Shown: one piece after another, positions 40,671 to 53,000 of the stretch
Layout of the letters: each line of letters begins with the position of its first letter
Position numbering within the stretch: position 1 is the stretch's first letter
Assembly: GCA_037074765.1 (NCBI GenBank)
Contig: JBAMDO010000579.1
Location: 248,001-312,000, forward strand
Direction of reading: 5' to 3'
From: Mansonella perstans
Taxonomy: Eukaryota; Nematoda; Chromadorea; Rhabditida; Onchocercidae
Length of the DNA: 64,000 nucleotides
Made by a program: the position numbers and the translations under genes
The notes under the pieces: generated by a model
Told to the model about the DNA's origin: nothing
Databases searched by the model: none
What the model saw: only the letters and a program-made list of their open reading frames with translations

Positions 40671-43600
40671 CTACGAGTTTACTTTTCGTCGTTGTTCAGC
40701 GTTTAACCAACAGCACAAAAACATCGTTAGGAACATACCCAATAGCTGAAAAAATTAAATATAAATTTTTATTTTAACATCTGTTTCAATCCAAATCGGA
40801 GAGAGAGCAAACGGAGAGCAAGAATCAGCAATGAAGGCAAGGAAATCTAATTGTCTGGTTGAAAATGGTCTAATTAAAATTATTACATTGATTTTAATAA
40901 AAGAAAAGACATAAATACCTCAATAATACCCATAATGACGCAGACTAAAACTGCAATATTCAGGTGATTATTGGCTGCATCATAAATTGCTTCACTACAA
41001 CCCTAAATTTAAATGAAATAAAAGTAAGCAAACAAATAGAACGATGGCTTTCATAGCTTTTTACTTTCTATGTTATCAGTAAGTTTCATAATTTTTTTAA
41101 TTCTTACCACATAGTTATAAATCCATCGTCTATATAGATTATTTATGAATTGAAAATAATTTGATAAATAATCTTGACATAACATTCATATTTCAATTAA
41201 CTACAATGTTGCGTTTTGGGAAGATATTATCAAAATGTATCCAACCTTTGAATGAATAAAAGGTTCATAGGTCCAAAGTTCCATCTTGTCAAAAGTTAAT
41301 CCACAATCAGTTGGATAATCGCGCATACCTTGTTCATTGCAGCATGATCGGGGTACCTTACCGATATTCGAATATCCTACAATAGATAAATCGATTAGAA
41401 TAAAAATATATTAGGAGATAGGAAGAGCAAGGCGGAAAAATTGATAACCTATCCCGAGTTCAGTTTTTCCTGGAATATCGCGCCCCCATGAAGAGTACAA
41501 CCAGTCTCGATATCCTCTAACACCGCAACATTCGAACTGAAATAATAATGCAAACTGTGAATATACTGGTTTCAATTTATGAAAACCTCAAACTTCCCAT
41601 ATCTTTCTAATGCATTTCAAAACACCATAACATCCTGGAGACAATGTGATAGATAAGTCTTTGTGGAGAGGGCACCTATTATTAGACTCATTGACTAATT
41701 AAGTTAACTAAAACTTTATTCTAAATGTAATAAGGCTCATTCGTGCTGTCAGAAAATCCAGAAATTATATAAATATATATATATATTTATTTACGGCACA
41801 TGACAGAAGAACTCAATTGGAATTTTATCAAAATTATTGAAATCATAACTAACTGTTACTCTTTTGCATGCGTTTTTTTTGCATGATCTTTAATTTTTGT
41901 GAAGTTTATAAAATCTTAAAACATATCATGCAGGAGTTTTCTTTTTGCAATTCGACATAACTCTCGAAGAGGAGACGGCAGTCCTGATTGTATTACAAAT
42001 AAGTTAATCGATTAATAAGGAATCAAAAAGGTATACTTACTTCACTTTGTATATTATCAAACAATTCTTTATAAGATGGCCGGGTGGCGTAAAGTTCCTG
42101 CACAATGCGATACATTGACTGATCGATGTAGCGCCTGATAAAGTCCTGTTGGCTGTAGGCCAGTACTGCAGCGGTCAGTTGTAAGCAGAACACCAGCATA
42201 AGAATAATGAAGAACTATAAAGCACTTCTTCACGGTATTCGATTCTTATAATATCTCAGTTTTAAAGAAAAAGATGAGAGAAAATAATGATATTAATTTC
42301 ATTTGTCGAAGCAAATCATAAAAGTTCATCCCTGAGGTGAAATAGAAGAAAAAAATTTCGCTTTCTAAGAGACAATCATTTGAAGTGCAAAATTTTCAAA
42401 GATCTGATAGATTGACAGTTCGGAAGATCACTTTGGTATTAATATTACCATTGAAAATTGAAGGATGAAAAATCAATTCAAATAAAAATTTATAGCAGAT
42501 TAGTTCTTGAACTTGTCGGATAGATAGAAATAAATTATCCATCATTCGACTCTTCCTTTCAAATTCACAAGGATTATTACAAGTAACCAAAGAGAAGGAG
42601 ACAATTACAAAAAAAAATTAAAGAAGGAATACAAAAATCATTACAAAAATTCATCTAAAAATGCTTAAAAAAATAAGAAAATGTATTTTGACTTCTAAGA
42701 ATTTAAAAAATTAAAATTTTTGTTAATAAATCTTTCCGTTTTGATGAAAAGTAATGATATTATAAGCATACTGTTTACTTTATAAGAATTTCGTTTTAGT
42801 TTTTTCACGCATATTGCTCCATTTAATTAACTATTCCATTTAATTAATTACAGTTTAAGGTCCGGTATTTTTGAATCATCAATTATTTTTAAATACCACA
42901 CTTCTCGTCGCACCGTTATATGATCTCTTTTAAACAAATATTTGGAATTTTTTTAACATAAAAACTATCATCTAGCAAGCTTAGAAAATTCATTTTTAAA
43001 CACACTCAAGACATCAATAAGTGCATCCTTTGCAAAATATGATATCAAGAAAGAGAAGCTTCGTTTTAAAAAAATGTAAAATTTTAAATATTCTCGTTTC
43101 CAAGTTTTGGCATAAAAAGATCCGTTTTCCTTAGCACTATCATTTAGCTATCATTTCTTTATGTTCCTAATATCAATTGGAAAAATTTATATCTGAGAGT
43201 TTATTTTTTGTCCCGAAGATTATTTCCCTGGCAGCTATAACCCGGGCAGCTATGCTGGTAACAAAAGGAATATTGTAATGTTAATTGTTCCAAGCAAACT
43301 AAATAAATAATCAATGGCTTACACCGGTTAACATTCCTTGATTGAAACGCCATGCACCACAGCAGCCCAATCCTCCAATCAGTGCCATCAATGCCCCAGT
43401 ACCAATTAACAAATAACATATCAACGGAAAATGATCGCTTGTTTGAGAGGGACTATTTGCAGTGAGAACGTCACTAACCGAACGATCCAGTAATAGCCAT
43501 AAGCCCAATACCAATACAAATAAGCCAGAAAGCTGAAATCATGATCAGACTATGCTCAGAAATTTCAATAAGACTTGGCTTTATTAACTATGGGTTTTTA

Positions 43601-44464
43601 TAATCCTTCTATAGGAATTTTTACTTTTTCACGTAATTCTTCATGAAGAATTACGTGAAGAATAAAATGGTCTATTGGAACCAAATTGAGTTTAATATAT
43701 TCTGGCTAAGGCAAGATGAAACTGTTCTGTCGATTCACTTAAACTATCGTTAACCTACTCATTTTTACGATAATTTATTGACTGATTTCATTAATATCCT
43801 ATATACTATTTCATTTTTCAACCTCTTACATTTTCTTGGGAAATAATTCATTTAAACAAAAATAAATTGTTTTTGATGATTGTAAGATTAGAAGTGGCGG
43901 ACACTTAAAAGAACAAGTTACAAAAAGGACAGCGTCATAAAATTCTTCACAATTAAGATTTATAATTAAAATTATAATATATTGCATAAATTGTATAAAT
44001 TAATTCGGTAATTAATTTTAAATGTTTAAAATATTCAGCAAAAATTCAAACAAATTATGGAAATATATGATCATAAATTAATCATCGGTAGTGATAAGAA
44101 TGAAATAGCAATAGTGTAGTATTTGCACACTGCTTACCTGCTTTGCATCAAATTATTACTGCTTGAGCAAATTTTTCCAATAAATTAGCCAAGTAATAGC
44201 TTTAGTTTAGCTAAAGTATACTTTTAAGGCTTAGCTTCAAAAAACTATTCCCACTTCGTTCATTTTATTTTCAATTTTGATGAGGATTTAATGATTCGAT
44301 ATGGATGGGGAATGGATTATAAAAGTTAAAGATAAGTAAAATAAAAGAGAAACAGAGGAAGAGATGAAATGGAAAGTTGCACTTACCCAAAAAAATAAAT
44401 TGAGAAGGAAAACAATGCTCCGTAAGATCCGAAAGCATATTGCATCTGGCGATGAAGATGCCAT
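40671..44464 (-). CDS. Tetraspanin
   Basis: Four-pass membrane protein that organises membrane microdomains. Seven phase-consistent exons give 279 residues: 44464-44387, 43532-43323, 42214-42041, 41536-41449, 41376-41246, 41002-40919, 40745-40671. Short cytoplasmic N-terminus MASSSPDAICFRIL, then TM1 (through FLLNLFFWLSGLFVLVLGLW), small extracellular loop, TM2 (LICYLLIGTGALMALIGGLG), the inner CCGAWR segment, and TM3 (FIILMLVFCLQLTAAVLA). The large extracellular loop has the signature ECCGVRGYRDW, then RSCC, a further DCG and KGCS: six cysteines in all. TM4 is NIAVLVCVIMGIIE plus LLGMFLTMFLCCW, and a short tail ends RRKVNS. The length and cysteine pattern are standard for the family. I cannot say which tetraspanin orthologue it is. 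The first intron (about 850 bases) contains a perfect palindrome. Confidence 0.93.
43628..43659. repeat. Perfect 32-base palindrome
   Basis: TTCACGTAATTCTTCA is followed with no spacer by its exact reverse complement, and symmetry ends at the next base pair. It lies in the first tetraspanin intron. In DNA it could extrude as a cruciform; in RNA it would fold as a hairpin with a tight loop. Confidence 0.95.
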
Positions 44465-46451
44465 TGCAAGCTATCCAACAACAATAACAATAATAACAAC
44501 AGATGGAAGGAATTGGAGGAACTAGAATGGAATGAAAGGCATTCAGTCTTAGTCTATTCATTTACCTCTGAGTTCTGTCAAAAGGAAGAGAAAACTAGCA
44601 AGAGAAAGAAATTATCTGTTCCTTTCACTTCTGTTTCACTCCGATCTCTTTGGAAATTCCAAGTTTGATAGGGAATACGTCGTTGGTAGCACGCTTTGAA
44701 TGCATCTAACAAACATGAAGGGAATTTTACATCCATACTTGGCTAACTTGTGCAATTTTAATCCATACTTGGCTACCTTGCGGAATTCTACATCCATACT
44801 TGGCTACCTTGTGGAATTCTACATCCATACTTGGCTACCTTGTGGAATTCTACATCCATACTTGGATACTTTGTGGAAGGTCACTTCTCCGCTATTAATT
44901 AGCACCTCTTGCTATATTTGTAATTGCGATAGGCATTTATTCACTCAAATATAAACATAGCTAAAAATATTCTGAAAAATACTTTTTAAAAAAAAAATAT
45001 TAAAAGTAATTCAAGGGAAAAGAGGAATATAATTAATGTTGCAAAATGAATTAAAAAATTTTTCTTGAACAGATCTATTTTACTATCAAATTTAACTTTA
45101 TTTGGAAAATGCTCAATAAGAACTTGAATGACATGAACTAATAGTCTTTCCTGTATAATGTCAAAGATTCTCAGTTCTTAAATGTCAAAAAAGAAAATTT
45201 CTAAAATCTGAAATATGTTTCAATGACATTTGTAATCGAACTCACTGCTCTTCATTACTTGAACTACTTAAGATTCTCAGTTTCTCATTGTTAAAAATTT
45301 ATACAGAAGAAATTTCTGTTTTATTTTCTAATCTGATCGAACTCACTTCGCTGATACGCTTAACATTGTTTTTCTCTTTTATTTTTCAGATATCGCAAAA
45401 TTTCTATACTTTTAACAATTCTCAAAAATGTGGAAATTTTAAATCAATCACGAAATGTGAAATGCAGCACGATCAAATTTTTCAGCTTCAAATTTTTGGC
45501 AAACAGTGCACAAAGTACTTCGTAAAGCTTGAATTATGCGAAACTTAAACTATGTCGGTAAATTTTACACTATCTATGGATGAAAACAACACTGCTCCCA
45601 GTGACAGCCGTCTAAGTGATACAACAAACCATTGTCATAACTGCTAAATTTAACTCACTTTTAGGCTTTTTTAACAGATATGAAGCGATGTATCACAGAA
45701 TAAATTAGTAACATGTAGTAGTTCTCGCCATAAATTATCTGATAACTTGATAACTATTTTAAACTTAAAGTTTGATAGCTTATACTGTAAAATATGGTAC
45801 TACAGCAAGGGATGTCCCGATTATCAACAATCATAAGCTGTTATTTCATCATGGTCCATTAATGATAAACAAACGACAGAAACTAATTCTGTGTTTGTTT
45901 GAATTTAAAAAGGCATGGAAGAGATGCTTAATCAGTGAATTGTAAAATGAAACAATTTATGTATTGTGCTCTATGAACCCTCTTACTTATTTGCATAATG
46001 TTGTTTGCATGGACATGTTTTTGTTTACAATTAATTTTTCACTTCACATGAAATTTCATTTCACTTCGTTTGTTGCTTTCAGCGCTGACATCTGAAGCAA
46101 TCTCTTGATTGACAGTTCGTCCTTCTGCTGTGCTATCTTTCTTGCTTCTTCGCATTTGGCTTCCAAATTGAAGAATTGAAATTTGAGTTATCCAGCTGGT
46201 TCAAATTGAATTAATTTATCTGTTTCCATATTTGATATCTTTGGGATTAACAATTGAAATTCTTCCAGTAACTATTTGTTTTTCTAGTACTACACCTTAC
46301 CGTTTATTCTCCTTCATATCCGCAGTTTTATTTAATCCTTTTCCCACCTGTCTAATAATATCTCTGCATATTTATTGAAATTATTTGAAAAAAAAGAACT
46401 GTCAAAAGCAACAATTTTGTGAAGCCATTTTATCATCCGCCATTTGTCAAA
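44465..46451. other. Divergent intergenic region tetraspanin / astacin
   Basis: About 2 kb holding both promoters. It contains a 31-base minisatellite (44722-44880). No gene is recognisable; the plus-strand open frame across the repeat encodes the repeated peptide HTWLPCGILHP-like pattern and is a repeat artefact. Confidence 0.5.
44722..44880. repeat. 31-base minisatellite, about 5 copies
   Basis: Five consecutive units around CATCCATACTTGGCTACCTT plus GTGGAATTCTA; the middle copies are identical and the outer copies are degenerate. Located less than 450 bases upstream of the tetraspanin start. Confidence 0.95.
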
Positions 46452-49400
46452 ATGAGTACAATAATATCACTTATCATCTTGCTGACAGGCGGATTTCTTA
46501 ATTTTAATGCCACTATTATTGCTGTTGATATCCAGGTTTGAACACTATTTATTGATTCGAATTAAAAATGATTGGGAATTTTGAAGCTTTAATTTTAGTT
46601 GATTTCTCTATTAAATTCAGCTAGATTTCACTCAAGATAAGAAGGAAAATTAAATAAAGGAATCAAACGAAGGAACAGAGACATTGTGTGTGCTAAAATA
46701 AAGAAGCTGATTAGTGTCCTAAAAGTAAATGTTAGCTAAATATTTATCACTTAGGAACAATAAATAAATAATTATGTCCAGTATTTTACATTGCATCAGT
46801 GATAAGCTGTGACAGCTTGTGGAAATGATTAATTGGTCTGATGATCAATTCCAGTGATCAATTTAATGATTTCTTAATAGATGTTTTGTCTGCGTCTGCT
46901 TTCCATGTATCCATCTTCGTATCGAAAGTAATTTATTGCATAAATGACTTAGTGCTGATTTACTCACTAGTCACTTTAAATTTGCAAATACAGTGCAACA
47001 CAGCAAAACATAACAATGCCACAACTTATCAATAGAGTATCAGTTTTAATGCTCTCTTTCTGAATGTACGCTTTCAACGATCTTCAAATTATGTGAAATA
47101 ATAGTACTGAAGATGGATACCTGTTGTTAAAGAGGTTATCTTACTCTCTTGCTAAAGAAGAGAGTTTATGAATTCAAATGCAATTTTAAAATCAGAAAAA
47201 ATAAGACAATAAATATGTAATGAGTTTTTAAAGGATGGAAAGTTACCTAGTTAAAGTGACCAAATAATTCTTTATCACGACAATTTGGAAATGTTACTGG
47301 AAAAAACTGTATCACTCTTACGTCTTTTGACTTTTCTGGCTAATAATATCAAACGTCATTTCTTTTTCGACGCTTAATTGGATATCTTTACAGAATTTTA
47401 TTCTTCAGTTTCCCACTGCCTTTTATAAATAATTTTCCCAAGAACAAAAATAAACGATTGGAGAACACATAGATCAAAATTAGATATCTTTTGCCATTTA
47501 GTTGAGTCATATGAACTTATAAAACTGTTTAGGATGAATTGAACAAAACATCCATATCACGCGCAATTCAGAAGGATGACCAACAATTTATGCGGCTGTT
47601 GGATAAGGCAGACGATGACAGTGAACAGGATAACGATTTTACAGAAGCCACATATCGTGAAGATCTTTTTGAAGGAGATATTAGTTCGTTTCCAGATTTT
47701 CTAGATTATTTGTAGCATCATGGTCTAATACCATTTTAGAATTGTTTTTACAGTGCTTGTCAGCAATAGTGCTACCGTATTTAACTGTAATGTATCGACA
47801 ACTTGGCATGGTGTTCGCTGTAAAAGCGGAAACAACTCTTTCGTATCGCGGACTGAAATAAATGTAGTTCAACACAACGCAGTAAGAGAAAAAACATTGT
47901 TATGGCCGAACGGACGAGTACCTTACGTTATTTCTTCTTTATATACAAATATCAGGTCTACGATATTTCGCTATTTCAATTTTATTTTTTCATCTATTTT
48001 TATTCCCAGTTAGGTCTCCATTTTTCATTTTCTAGCAAACTTATAATTTTGGAAGCGTTTAAAGAATATTGGCTTCACACATGTATAAGGTTTGTCCCTA
48101 AAAGCGAATGGGACATAGATTATATCGATATTGCACCTTATGATGGTTGCTACTCAATTATTGGTAATCATGGTTCGTACATTTTTCGATAACATTGTTC
48201 TAACGAAAGCTTTCCTATAAATTGGAGATTCCGTAAATCGAAGGATTTCTTTTTTTAAGTTTACTCAGTAGTAAATTTTTTGTCATTCTTTGTATCATTT
48301 GTTTTGATTCATCACCCAATTACTTGTAGTAATTTCAACCTTTCTCAAAATGACAACTTCATGCTCTCTTGATAACAGCAGTTTATGTCAATTTGTTCTC
48401 AGTCTATTTACAGGTGGCAGGCAGATAGTAAGTTTGGGTGATGGATGCTTAAAGAAAGGAATAGCAATTCATGAATTGATGCATGTAATCGGTTTTTTTC
48501 ACGAACAAAGTAAGTTTCATCCGATGATGAGGAACACTATTTCTACTTCTTGATGCACAACTCGGCATGAAATATTCAGTTACTGTTGTCATCACTTCTT
48601 TGCTAGCTTCATCTGTAAAATCATATCTCTTTGCTAATTTTATCTTGCGTTGATATAAATAATCATCTGTATTATTGATAACTAAGTTTTTAATTGTCGA
48701 GAAAAAACTGTGATGGTAAATTCTTCCAGTTATTTATTTCTTGATTATTTATATCAGCACAACTTTTATACCTGCACTGCATAGTAGTTTTTTGACAGAT
48801 CGCGCTGATCGAGATTTATACGTGGATATTCTTTGGGAAAACGTAAAACCAGAACTTTACGGTATGTGAGACTTGGTATTCGAAGCACAAGACGTAATGT
48901 AGACATTCCGTTGATGATTGTGCAGTTGGCTTGTTTTTATAATCTGGAAGGTGTGGTATTTCAGTGATTAATCTCACCTAAACGATTTTTATTTATAGAA
49001 CAATTTGATAAATATTCAGCGACCGTAATTGATGATTTGGGCTCACCATATGATTATGATTCCATAACGCACTATTCTGCAGTGGCATTTACTAAAAATG
49101 GTAAACCAACCATAATTCCTAAATCTATCAACAAAGGTTAGCATAAAAGCCGAATCATTACTTGGGTGATCAGTAGAAGGCCGATCTATCAACCCACGCT
49201 TACAATGGCATCTTTTTTCTCAAAAAAAACATTTCATTCAAAAATTCAGAAATCCCTCCACTGATAATACTTTGTCGCTTACTCCCTTTAGACATATACT
49301 AGAATATAAATTAAACAGAAAAGTTCTAGTCTACAAAATTGGTCAACGACACGGTCTTTCTTCTCTTGATATTTGGAAAATTAACAAATTATACGACTGT

Positions 49401-50088
49401 AATAACCGTAAGTCCTTCAATTCAATTATTATTTCCATAGAATTTAGCCTTCTACACGCAATTAGTTTAAAATGTTGCCAAAAAATAAAAATCTGGTTTA
49501 CTTTATAATAGTTTTGGAAAAATGAAATTATAATAATGGAACAAACTATATTTTGTTACCTTAAGCAACGATGTTTTCTGCCTCAAATGTACGATTAGTG
49601 GCCAGCTCAAATGTAGAAAATCTGAAAAATAGAAGGCCAAGCGAAAAACTGGAAGTATCTGGCACGATTAATGGACAGCTCCTTGCAACTACCACAGTTG
49701 CAACTGTTTCTTCCACGTCATCAACTGATAATAACGGAATAGAAACAAAGGACACTCAAAGATTCGAAATTAATTTAAATGTTTTAACATCATCAACAAA
49801 ACCTTCGTCATTTTCTGTCGCAACGAACAATGAAGCAGGAACAACAGCGACTGTTGCTATTCCTACAACAAGTATGCTGTTTAAAGATCAGCGTGCAGGA
49901 AAGTAATTAAATTAATAAAATATAAGCAAAGAAATTAAGCGATAGATTGATTTTTCCTTTCAGATTTAGCACTTCAACACTGCAGTGATCGCCATCCGTA
50001 TTGTCAAACATTAAAGACTCGTGACTTTTGCACCACTTACTCACGTTTCTCAGAGGATTATTGTGCGCTTACTTGCGGGAAATGTTAG
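46452..50088 (+). CDS. Astacin-family zinc metalloprotease with ShKT domain (apparent frameshift)
   Basis: Secreted nematode astacin (NAS type). Exons: 46452-46535, 47533-47683, 47754-47955, 48036-48172, 48414-48509, 48800-48861, 48999-49136, 49330-49407, 49566-49871, 49964-50088. Signal peptide [20 protein letters not shown]; acidic propeptide with the FEGDI aspartate switch; catalytic domain from [28 protein letters not shown]; zinc site [13 protein letters not shown]; Met-turn region [26 protein letters not shown]; Ser/Thr-rich linker; one ShKT domain (HCSDRHPYC to CALTCGKC, six Cys). Two oddities: the sixth exon needs one extra A after TGGGAA (near 48837-48843) to stay open (LWE to NVKPELYE), and the Met-turn Met is Thr (ATA ACG). 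The exon lengths sum to 1379, one short of 460 codons. Either a sequence error or a decaying gene. Confidence 0.85.
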
Positions 50089-53000
50089 AAACACTGGAAC
50101 GCGATCGCTTTAAATATACAATTTTTTCAGAATTTCAATTCACTTCTCGAATTTTGCGTCATAAGTCACTGATATATCCAATCTTTTACTATCAATCACT
50201 TCAAAAATAAAAATATTTTTTTTGTAGCTTGAAATGTAGGATGTAGGATTCGAAATGAGAATGAGCACTCCCAAATCAGTTATCATTATTCACCGAGGGT
50301 TGCTTAATTCTATTATTTATGAACTAATTTATTAATTGTTAACTTGATATCGAAGAGAGAAAAAGTAACATATCATCGTTCATGCTTAAAGTTTCTCTAT
50401 TGACTTATTGTAATCCATATTGATTAGTATTTTGAATTATATAAGTTATTCTAGTTTTGATGAATATATTCATTAAAAGATGATTTTAAACGTGCAAAGA
50501 TCGATCTACAAACAAATTAGCAGTGGACATTAAAAAAATGATACATGTTTATTATTTGCAATTTTTCAACACACGCGATTCCCAAATGTATAATAACAAT
50601 AATAAAGTTTATGTGACGCTTCATTTCATAACCCGCGGAAGCCACAATATTGGGAAACTTTTTCTGCATTTGTTTGCTTATCATGTAGCCCATACGTGCA
50701 GAATATATCTGTAATTAGAAAACAATTGGATTTTATCAAAGCAAAGATAATCAAATTCTTCCACGAAAACAAAATGATTCCATTAGAACTACCTAACCAT
50801 TTTTAGAACTCATTTTCATTATTGTCAAATGTTTATTTTCCACTTCCGTTAGCCTCTTCATACACTATGAATGAGTTCGCTTCATTTCCTTCACAGTTAT
50901 GCATTTAAGCGCTGCTTTTTTTTAGCTTTTCATTCTGTGATGCGCAAATGTCCCGAGTCCCTAACAGAATACCAAAAGCACTTACAAATTTTATTCATAC
51001 TCTTCAAGAAAACATACCAAACTGCAATTCATATCGTCTTTTGCGCTATCTAGAAATTCCAACTTTCAAGCCTTATTCAGTTTCATTTAAGAACTCAAAT
51101 CTTCCATTGAAAGATCATATCTGAATAAGAGATATTTTGCAAGCTATGAGAGGAACAGCTGCAACCCAAATATATATGATCAGAGTATTAAAGGAAAAAT
51201 GATTGCAATTAGTGCCGAAGCATTTATTGATCATTAGAATGCGCTACAGTATCATTTATAAAATAAACATTGCGGATCAAAATAGCATTGAGCATTAAAG
51301 CTGTGATATGAGTTAAATCAAGTTTACTTCATACAGCAGCCAGAATTTCCCATCCGCTTCCAAATGCTAAAATTAATTAACAAGATTTTCCGTTAATAAG
51401 AACAAGATGACTCACATCCAATCTTATTATAATTCACTTTTCACTTTCCAATTCTTACCATAAAGCACTTTGTCCTAATGAGCTTCATTATTCCGTTTTA
51501 TAATGAGTAAGTCCTGATTGTTTACTGGAAGTAAGCTTGCTTCAATGCGATGATGCCTCTATTACAAGTACCCTAGTTATCTCTCGCAATTAATCCTGAT
51601 TTCGATTTTGATCTGCATAAACTGGAATGTCGTGCTTATTCTTGTCATTATTTAGCTTCAAGGGTTTTCGAGATCAAAATTCAATTTGTAATAAGTATAA
51701 TTTTATAGTAAGACTACTTCTAAGCTGCTTGTTATATCATGCATGAAACTATGCCTGCAATGTTCAATTTGACCTTTAAGAAAAACAGCAGATTTGAATT
51801 TCTTTATAGTATCAGTGATTCTTGTTCTTTGACTCAGCTTCTCATTATTGTGTCAGCAAAACAACATTTGAAATCAGCGTATAAAAAGGGATGAGCACAT
51901 GTCTTAAGTTTAATTAATAAAAAGAATTGGGCACTTCATAATTCAATATGGGCCTAGCAAATAAATATTTAAACTCTGCATGAGAAATTATCCATTCACA
52001 TTATGTGATCCCACTCGGCTGGTCTTCTAGATGGCAAGAATTGCTCGTCTTCTTAATGGCAAAAAAAGTGATTTGCTTTGATATAAATTTTTGTAACAGT
52101 TCGTTGATAGATGACCCAACCGATTATCACCATTCTTTCGTCCGCCTTCTTCTTTAATCCATTGTTTACTGCGTGTCAACAAGATTCCGTAACGAGATTT
52201 CCTATTTCAAAGGGTTTTTCTCATTTCCGCATTTGTGACAAAAACGCAATCAGTATATGTTTCATTCCATTTTTTTTCTTGTTGAGACAAAAAAGGGAGA
52301 AGAAAAAGGCGAATATTTTATAAACGCATCAATTTTTTTGACTTCAAAACTTCATATTTGTTTAGAATTCTATTGATCACGTTTGATGTCATTGTTGAAT
52401 TTAATCTCCCGTTAAAATTTTCATTTGTCGAATGAAACAAAAAACCAGTACGATCGTTTGCAAAATTTGAAACATTTTCTTAGTTTTCAATTGAGAAGTG
52501 AAATCTTTAAAAATCCTTCACATATCAAACGAATTTTGTTGTAACTTTTCTTAGCAAACTGAAATTAATTTAAGACTTGTTATGTTGCCTGTGGAATAAA
52601 AGCATGTTTTCATTCGTTCTGCTGATTGTATCCCTGACAATAATTTTTGCTAATGAAAAAATTTCAGGATTTATTTCAATAATGCAATTAATTAAGCAAA
52701 CAAAGGACCAATCATTTGATAGCATTTTTGAAATTTCAAAAGATTAATACAACTGCTGATTTATTTTTTTAAATTACTACTTTATCAAAGAATCTTAAAA
52801 AAATCAGTTAAGCATAAAAGGATCGGCATAGTGAAGTTTTATTACGACTTTTACTACAAATTAGGACAAACAATGATGTTTGTTCTTATAAACAGTAGCA
52901 CATTTATTTAGTGAATTAATTTCTTTTTCGTTAATTAACTAGAAGATGATTTGGGATATGCATGAAAAACAAGCAAACTAACCAGGTAACAAAGCCATTT

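Noticed and set aside
44271..44561. Minus-strand 96-codon frame MNRLRLNAFHS
   Set aside because: Overlaps the tetraspanin first exon in another frame; the MASSSPDAICF frame leads in phase to TM1.
49872..49906. Longer end of the astacin linker exon using the GGAAA/GTAATT donor
   Set aside because: It would put the ShKT exon out of frame; the donor at 49871 (ACAACAA/GTATGC) joins it in phase.
49964..50088. ShKT domain read as a toxin gene
   Set aside because: It is the C-terminal domain of the astacin protease, joined in phase to the catalytic exons; free-standing toxin not supported.
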